Shown piece after piece: positions 57,775 to 64,000 of a DNA stretch of 64,000 nt. The notes below the pieces were generated by a model. That model was given only the letters and a program-made list of their open reading frames with translations, made no database searches and was not told the origin of the DNA. The position numbers were made by a program, and so were the translations under genes. Every line of letters begins with the position of its first letter. Position 1 is the first letter of the stretch. Origin of the DNA: Paragordius varius (Eukaryota > Nematomorpha). The DNA lies in the NCBI GenBank assembly GCA_964247055.1, contig OZ176060.1, positions 372,001 through 436,000 on the forward strand. Direction: 5' to 3'.

Positions 57775-57920
57775 ACAATAAAAATCGAAATTATACCGAA
57801 ATAAAGTAAGAATTTTTTTCTTTAGGACAACCATAATTTTGTTTTGATAGTATCCTCAAATAGCCTGTTCATCATTCATGCTTATGTCATTAGAATCAAT
57901 ACTGTCGCACACCGAAGTAT
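57775..57920. repeat. Truncated MITE-1 joined to a small zinc-finger fragment
   Basis: MITE-1 left end (ACAATAAAAATCGAAATTAT at 57773) breaks off near 57845. 57860-57915 then reads, on the minus strand, a piece of the PLDLS-gene coding region (…VCDSIDSNDISMN…) matching copy J at 58970-59030. A rearrangement junction. Confidence 0.5.
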
Positions 57921-58059
57921 ACTTTTAGTATTAATTTTATAATAGTAAATCATAAAATATAATTTGGTTAAATTTTTATTTTTCATGCTATCCTATAATA
58001 ACACAATCATTTTCGCCAAAAAATTTCAAATTTTTTTTTATAGAATTTCTATGCGAATA

Positions 58060-58395
58060 TTTAGTTTTAGTCATAGTGCTTTACGGTTTTTATGAAAAAG
58101 GCTTATCGTAACCTTCTAAGTTTGAGGTGACAATTGCATTGAAAAGCGTATCATGCCGATTAAACCGTAGAGCCTATTTGTAATATAAAAAATTAGAGTA
58201 TATATACAGTACCGACTTTATTGTTAATACTTCGCAATATTTTTGACCAATTGGCAATACAGTAACGTGTGAATAACAAATAATAAACGGTGTGAAATAT
58301 ACATTTTCCTATAATTACAACATTTAATTTGATTATTAGTTTATGAGATATTTGTTTTATATCATACGCAACAGCAAAGCTATGTATTTTTCTAT
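58060..58395 (-). mobile_element. MITE-2 and downstream flank of copy J
   Basis: MITE-2 from ACAGTACCGACTTTATTGTT (58206) with inner CAATACAGTAACGTGTGAAT, to about 58390. The flank at 58060-58200 (GCCGATTAAACCGTAGAGCC) is the usual zinc-finger downstream sequence. Confidence 0.55.
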
Positions 58396-58590
58396 AAGAA
58401 TACTAAAAATTAAACTCAAAAACACACCCAAATATCAATGCCAAATATTTTATAAACTCAAATATTTTTAAATATGAATTCGCAAATCTCCATAAAATAA
58501 ATTGCATTTCATAATATATATTTGCAAAAGTCATGAATAAGCAAAATATATATTTTCAACAGATGCTACATGTGTTATATTATAAAGTGT

Positions 58591-59365
58591 TCAATTATGT
58601 ACATTTTTAATATGCCTGGCAAGACTGCCTTTTTCGGTATATTCCTGTTTACGAATCTTACAATTATATGTAATTTTTTCGTTAACATGAATGTGTGTTG
58701 CAACATCTCCTGTTTGAGTAAATTCTTTTCTACAAATCGGACATTGATGTTTTATTTTCTCATGAACTGAATTAATTAATAGAGATTTTAGAAACATCTT
58801 AAAACAAAACTTGCACGGATATTTCATTTGTTCATGAACAGAATGAATGTGTGTGCTAAAACAGATTTACCCCTATACATTCTATTACATTGAACACAAC
58901 AATAATTGTTATCTAATTTTAAAAAGTTTAAAGATTAGGTTTTTTGTTACTATCATTAAATAGCTTGTTAATATTATTCATGCTTATAACATTGGAATCA
59001 ATACTGTCGCACACCGGAGTAATATGTTTTGTGTTGTTTGTTCGTCTTTTCAGCGAAAGATCTAAACTGTTCTCCTACCAAATCAATAACTAGGGTATCT
59101 TTGTTGGTTTCGGTATTTTCATCATCTAAATTATTATTTTGTTGAATATTTTCGCTTTTATGTTCCCTTAAATAACAAAGGTTATAGAAAAAAGCGTTCA
59201 AAATTCTCCGTAAATCATCGTTTGTGAAATCTTTCATCAAATTAAGAAATGAGGCCGGTTTAGATGGATCATCAATATACGTTTCTTGTTGATTTTTGAG
59301 TTCTACTTTATAAAATTTAGTATCGAGATCACACCAAAGTTTGTAAATCGAATCACCAAAATTAA
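58591..59365 (-). pseudogene. C2H2 zinc-finger pseudogene, PLDLS subfamily (copy J)
   Basis: Reading downward: LWCDLDTKFYKVELKNQQ (with the acceptor region changed to CAAAATT...), DFTNDDLRRILNAFFYN (59240), NKDTLVIDLVGEQ, then a deletion that removes TEP and shifts the frame so the PLDLS region reads FRSFAEK. Later VQCNRMYRGKSVLA near 58890, CKFCFKMF near 58815, CPICRKEFTQTGDVATHI near 58745 and CKIRKQEYTEKGSLARHI (second Cys lost) ending at 58591. At least three frameshifts. Confidence 0.7.
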
Positions 59366-59436
59366 AATATATGTTTCATTTAATTATAAAATTATTTTAG
59401 AAATGATGAAAAATCGCTCAAGAAAATGGTTTAATT

Positions 59437-60790
59437 TTTTAAAATCGGAATCATAATGGATGTACACCAATCCTCATGAATTTTTACTATCTCAAATAAA
59501 AAAAAAGGGTAATCCAGAACTGTGTGACAACTATCGCACCATAGCGCTCATAAACCAGGTGTCCAAAGTTTCTAAAAATAATACAGTTTCGTTTAAATTC
59601 CATTCTTGACCCCGAAATATCCACGATTCAGGCTGGTTTTCGAAAAGGTAGAGGATGAGATATGATATGTAACATGAGATGGATAATCGAGAAACACATC
59701 GAATTTAACAAAGCATATGTGCTTTGTCAATTTTTCCAAAGCATTTGATTCCATCCAGCACCTTAAACTACGGAAAGCTCTAAAACAACTCGGAGTGTCA
59801 ACACATTTAATCAACATCATATTTTCAATTTATTCGAATTCCACGGCTATAGTATCCACACCATACGGTATATCTGACCCATGTAGGGTACAAGTCGGCC
59901 TCCGTCAAGGATGCGTTTTATCACCAATTCTTTTTAACGCATACCTGGAGTGCATTATAAGAAATATCCCACAAACTTACGGCATCAACGTAGGTGGGAA
60001 CCTACTTACATCCATTCACTACGCGGATGATACAGTCTTATTCGCAGACAGTCTAGACACATTATCGCAAGCTTTGCAAGTGTTTACAACTGAATGCAAT
60101 AAATTTGGATTAAATATCAATTTCAAAAAAACAAAAGTCATGCAAATAAATCCGGCTCAAACCAATCCAATAATCCTCAACGGCAATTAGATCGAAACAG
60201 TTAGCAGCTATTAGGTAGCACTTTTAATAATGAGAACAACTCTACGCCTGAAATAAAGCGAAGAATTGCTATTGCTAAAGCAGTAACTTTTAAATATAAC
60301 AGGCTTTGGATGTCACATAACATTAAACTACAAACCAAAATCAGATTAATCAAAGCTACAGTTTTCCCCACATTCATGTATGGGGGGGGAAAGCTGGACA
60401 CTGATAAAAATATGATGAACGTCTAATAAACTCTTTCGAATTATGGGTTTGGAGGAAACCTCTTCAAACAAAATGGACAGACAAAGTTTCAAACACCACC
60501 ATTCTAAATAAAATTAACCCAGAAATGTCACTTCTAGGCAGCTTAACACGGCAAAAACTCTCCTTCTTCGGGCACATCATGAGATACTGATGCTGGGAAA
60601 AGTGAGTGGTGCTCGTAAAAGAGGGAGAAGACGAACTCGTTGGATGGATAACATCCTCAAAGAAACCAACCAATCATTATCCGACCTAAACACCAAAACC
60701 GGAAATCGCAGTGAATGGAGAAGCTTTATTTTCAATGTTGCAGTTAGTCGGAATCGACTTTAGCAAACAACAACAACAACAACAAATTCA
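59437..60790 (+). pseudogene. RTE-type LINE copy, 5'-truncated with 5' inversion
   Basis: 59505-60773 is a plus-strand copy of the last ~1.3 kb of the LINE at 45.2 kb (ELCDNYRTIALINQVSK onward, HYADDTVLFADS at about 60017, GKVSGARKRGRRRTRW, ending at the same stop and (AAC)n tail, 60764-60784). The 60 bp before it (59440-59500) are the immediately preceding segment of the same element in reverse orientation. A longest open piece is 59717-60190 (157 aa); stops and small deletions occur near 59590, 60190, 60215 and 60590. It sits just upstream of zinc-finger copy J, in its intron-equivalent. Confidence 0.85.
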
Positions 60791-60834
60791 AAAAATTGTT
60801 ATATTATGTGTTTATTAATTTAAAAATTATTAAT

Positions 60835-62130
60835 CCCGTATATATCCCGAATGCGGAACGCTATGCCTTTTGAGTTAAAAGTGCGGCCCGAGAAGACATA
60901 TGGTTGGACACCCCTGTTTTAGTCAAATATCTTTTTATTTATTATTTTTAAATCAAACATTTTTATCAAAAAAAATTTTGTTTGAATGTTTTTCCCGACA
61001 GTATTTTTATCGATAAATTTGACTAAAAAGTGTTTTGAAGCGTTTGGCGAATATAAATGCGAACCATCGATAAAATTAAAAATATTATATTTCAAATTCA
61101 AAAAATATGACTTTTAAAAAATAAGTCATTAATGATTGTGCACTGGAATATATTTGGAAAATTTGTCATTCAATAATTGTTTTTATCAAAAAAATAATCT
61201 CCTAATTATATGCTGATAATAATTAAAAGCTGTTTTTATAATCTTGTTTTGATATTCCATTAAAATTAAACCGTTCTTATTGACTGGGAAAACGTTTTGA
61301 TTGACTGGGAAAATGTTTCGATTAATTAAGAAAATGTTTCGATTGACTGGGAAAACGTTTATTTAGACTGGGAAATGGTATATTATAAAAATTATAAGAA
61401 TAAAACGTATAGTATAAATAAAAATTATTTTTTAAAAACCCGCTACACTTTCTTAAACATGATTTCATAACTCTTTGTTTCAAATTGCAAAGTATGAATA
61501 GAAATATATATTGGTAACCCATATCAGATATATATATATATATATTCATTTCCCAGTCTAAATAAACGTTTTCCCAGTCAATCGAAACATTTTCCCAATC
61601 AGTCGAAACGTTTTCCCAGTCAATCTAACATTTTCCTAGTCAATAAAAACATTTTCCCAATTAATAAAACGTTTTCCGAGTCAATAAAAAAGGTTTTATT
61701 TTTGATGATAAATATCAAAACAAGAATATAAAAACAACTTTTAACCATTATAGCGTAATACATTGAGATAATTTTTAATTAAAAACACAATTATTGAATG
61801 ACAATTTTTCCAAGTATATTCCAGTGCACAATCATTAATGACTTATTCTTTAAATGTTATATTTTTGGAATTTGAGTTAAGATAATATTTTTTATTTTAT
61901 CGATAGTCCGCATTAATATTTGCGGAACTCAGAATAGTTTTTAAATATGTCCGGTTCGTCGATAAATATACTGTCGGAAAAAATATCTTAACAAAAATTT
62001 TTTTGATAAAAATGTTTTTAAGCTAAAAATGTTTAATAAAAAGGATTTACTAAAACAAGGGTGTCCAACTAAATGCCTTCGCGGGCCGCATTTTTAACTC
62101 AAAAAGACGTTTTTCATTCGAAATATATAC
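60835..62130. mobile_element. Foldback element FB20, near-complete copy
   Basis: The left arm 60835-61375 and right arm 61548-62130 are inverted copies: hAT-like outer end (TTTTGAGTTAAAAGTGCGGCCC / GGGCCGCATTTTTAACTCAA), TTTTCCCGACAGTATTTTTATCG / its mirror, TAAGTCATTAATGATTGTGC / its mirror. The innermost part of each arm is the 20-bp minisatellite (about 61278-61370 and 61551-61690). A 170-bp spacer (61376-61545) separates them. No transposase. CAGGGGTGTCCAAC-like ends suggest mobilisation by a hAT enzyme (inference). Confidence 0.75.
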
Positions 62131-62279
62131 GGGCATTCACATAATATAAGATTGCAAAATACAAACACAATATAAAAATTTTTTACCAATTTAATAGATC
62201 CATTCATAATAATACGTAAGAAATATGATTATTACTAGGATTTTGTGGGCATATTTTTGCATATGGATTTCCAAATTTT

Positions 62280-63240
62280 TTGCGGCCCGCACAAAGATAC
62301 TCGGAAGGCCGCCTTAGGCCCCCCAAATGTTAAATAATTTATTAGCGTTAAATTTTTTTTAAGATCCTATATAAAGTGTTAAATGACCTTTGTGACAAAA
62401 ATGGTATATTTTTATAAATTTTAATTTATCCATAACTATAGATTTTTTAAGTTAGCCGCATCATCGATAAAATAAAAAATATTATCTAAACTCAAATTCC
62501 AAAAATATGACATTTAAGAATAAGTCATTAATGATTGTGTATGGAATATAATTAAAAAAACTGTCAAAATGTGTTTTAACAAAAAATAATATCCTAATAT
62601 TACGCTAATAATGGTTAAAAGTTGTATTCTTATTTTGATATTTATCATCAAAAATAAAACCGTTTTTATTGACTGGGAAAACGTTTTTTTTGAGTGGGAA
62701 AATGTTTTTATTGACTGGGAAAATGTTTCGATTGACTGGGAAAACGTTTTGATTGACTGGGAAAACGTTTCGATTGACTGGGAAAATGTTTCGATTGACT
62801 GGGAAAACGTTTATTTAGATACCATTTCCCAGTCTAAATAAACGTTTTCCCAGTCAATCTAAACATTTTCCCAGTCAATCGAAACGTTTTCCCAGTCAAT
62901 TGAAACGTTTTCCCAGTCAATAAAAACGTTTTCCCAGTCAATAAAAACGTTTTCCCAGTCAATAAAAACGGTTTTATTTTTGATAATAAATATTAAAACA
63001 AGATACAAAAATAACTTTTAACCATTATCAGCGTAATATTAGGATATTATTTTGCAAAAAAACAATATTATTGCAATATTCCACTACACAATCTTTCTAC
63101 TTATCTTTGAAAGCTATATTTTATTAGCTGGATGAGTATTTGATGGTTTTTGAGATATTTTTAGAAAATTAATAATTTATTTATTTTATCAATCGTTCGC
63201 ATTAATATTCGGGGCTAACCTAAAATATCTAAAGTTTCGG
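62280..63240. mobile_element. Foldback element FB20, tight hairpin copy
   Basis: Left arm 62290-62818 and right arm 62822-63235. The minisatellite arrays (62665-62815 and 62826-62965) meet with almost no spacer at TTATTTAGATACCATTTCCC, giving a near-perfect hairpin. The left array reads through as repeated IDWENV on the plus strand (76 codons at 62611-62841), but this follows from the 20-bp unit and is not evidence for a gene. Confidence 0.75.
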
Positions 63241-63403
63241 ATTGAATTATAAAATTTAAATGTATTTTCAACTCTTTACAATCAAAAAGGAAACCTTTCA
63301 ACTTTGTCCTTGATCAAAATACTGTTTTAAATAATTTTACGATGAAAAAGTTGATTTTAATGAAAAAATATATTGGATAAAATACAAATACAAAATTGAT
63401 TTT

Positions 63404-63562
63404 TTGTCCCCGTACAGTATGTTGAACCCAATCGAAATGGCATTTTCAAAAATGAAAAATTTTGTCCGTCAAAATATTATATTAAATAATATGAATGCGA
63501 ATGTCGAATTAGTGAATCTGATAAAATTGGCAGCGGGCTCCATAACATCGGAGGATAGTTGA
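63404..63562 (+). pseudogene. DDE transposase C-terminal fragment (IS630/Tc1 type)
   Basis: Reads LSPYSMLNPIEMAFSKMKNF then VRQNIILNNMNANVELVNLI and ends SEDS before TGA. The P-Y-S-x-x-L-N-P-I-E-x-x-F-S-x-x-K signature, with the third catalytic acidic residue (E of NPIE), is characteristic of the IS630/Tc1/mariner DDE family (DDE_3). One Pro after YS is missing. Upstream 63240-63400 does not stay open, so only the tail is left. It lies between two FB20 pieces. It could belong to the autonomous relative of one of the local MITEs, which is not shown. Confidence 0.65.
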
Positions 63563-63719
63563 AAATGACAAATATGGTAAAGGCGGCAGCCGCTTTACTA
63601 TATATGTGATCTTTTTATAACATATACAATAAATGAAAATCATTTTTAATATATTATCTCAATTTGTCTCTCTAATAAAATCAAACAATGATTGATTTAT
63701 TCAGGTTTGTACAGTAATA

Positions 63720-64000
63720 GTTCAACTTTTTAAAAATAAGTCATTAAAGATTGTGTGGTGGAGTATATGGGAAAAATTGTCATTCAATGTTTTTTTGCAA
63801 AATAACCTAATATTACGCTGATAATGGTTAAAAGTGTATCTTGTTTTGATATTTATTATCAAAAATAAAACCGTTTTTATTGACTGGGAAAACGTTTTTA
63901 TTGACTGAGAAAACGTTTTTATTGACTGAGAAAACGTTTCGATTGACTGAGAAAACGTTTCGATTGACTGAGAAAACGTTTCGATTGACTGGGAAAACGT
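63720..64000 (+). mobile_element. Foldback element FB20, left arm cut by window end
   Basis: Starts in TTTTAAAAATAAGTCATTAA and continues as the usual arm into the 20-bp array from 63880 (six units, several with GACTGAG instead of GACTGGG). The partner arm, if present, lies beyond the window. Confidence 0.7.

Noticed and set aside
62611-62841. Open frame of 76 codons with repeated IDWENV
   Set aside because: It is a translation of the 20-bp minisatellite (the unit is not a multiple of 3 but lacks stops in this frame by chance of composition); the array is one arm of a foldback element and its mirror is non-coding.
1-64000. tRNA or rRNA genes
   Set aside because: Reading both strands by eye I found no convincing tRNA A/B boxes with cloverleaf potential and no conserved rRNA stretches; a covariance-model scan could still reveal one.

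Overview
The window is a stretch of a very AT-rich animal (metazoan-type) nuclear genome. The signs are C2H2 zinc-finger genes with spliced coding exons, AG splice acceptors, candidate introns of about 40 nt, RTE/CFDP2-like and NeSL/Utopia-like non-LTR retrotransposons, Tc1/mariner-type MITEs, hAT-type termini and a U2 snRNA gene fragment. I see no bacterial operons, Shine-Dalgarno pattern, rRNA, tRNA or CRISPR array. The species cannot be named from the sequence; a small invertebrate with a compact but repeat-ridden genome would fit.

The backbone is one family of C2H2 zinc-finger genes copied by segmental duplication and then decayed. I count about eleven loci (near 2.2, 11.6, 13.7, 15.4, 20.3, 26.6, 29.8, 34.6, 41.2, 56.8 and 58.6 kb) plus a few fainter ghosts. 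Only the 41.2 kb copy looks intact, and the 34.6 kb copy is nearly so. One subfamily has a conserved N-terminal region with a PLDLS-x-K motif (the classical CtBP corepressor-binding type) followed by 4-6 fingers of CX2CX12HX4H form joined by an unusual VHEKIKHE-type linker instead of TGEKP. A second subfamily (13.7, 15.4 and 20.3 kb) has a different basic N-terminus. Each unit carries shared flanks: a Tc1-like MITE pair downstream, and an intron, a conserved 80-bp block and a hAT remnant upstream.

Layout. 1-8 kb: foldback arm, MITEs, a zinc-finger relic, a four-exon gene of unknown function (3.6-5.5 kb), and two RTE relics. 8.4-11.5 kb: dispersed repeats. 11.6-24.3 kb: inverted and direct duplications of zinc-finger units, each ending in the first ~33 nt of U2 snRNA fused to a Utopia-like retrotransposon, with a 2.15-kb palindrome between them. 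25-45 kb: repeats, four zinc-finger loci and a membrane-protein exon at 39.8 kb. 45.2-50.9 kb: two RTE-type LINEs head to head, one with an uninterrupted 944-codon ORF. 51-54.2 kb: a minisatellite foldback and repeats. 55-59.4 kb: two zinc-finger pseudogenes. 59.4-60.8 kb: a 5'-inverted LINE copy. 60.8-64 kb: foldback elements with 20-bp minisatellite arms and a DDE transposase tail.

How parts relate (inference): the region looks like a zinc-finger/transposon turnover zone. Repressor-type zinc-finger genes, mobile elements and their joint duplications are interleaved, as in vertebrate KRAB-ZFP clusters but with a CtBP-type motif. The most distinctive items are the U2-targeted retrotransposon junctions, including one fused to zinc-finger coding sequence, and the PLDLS zinc-finger family.
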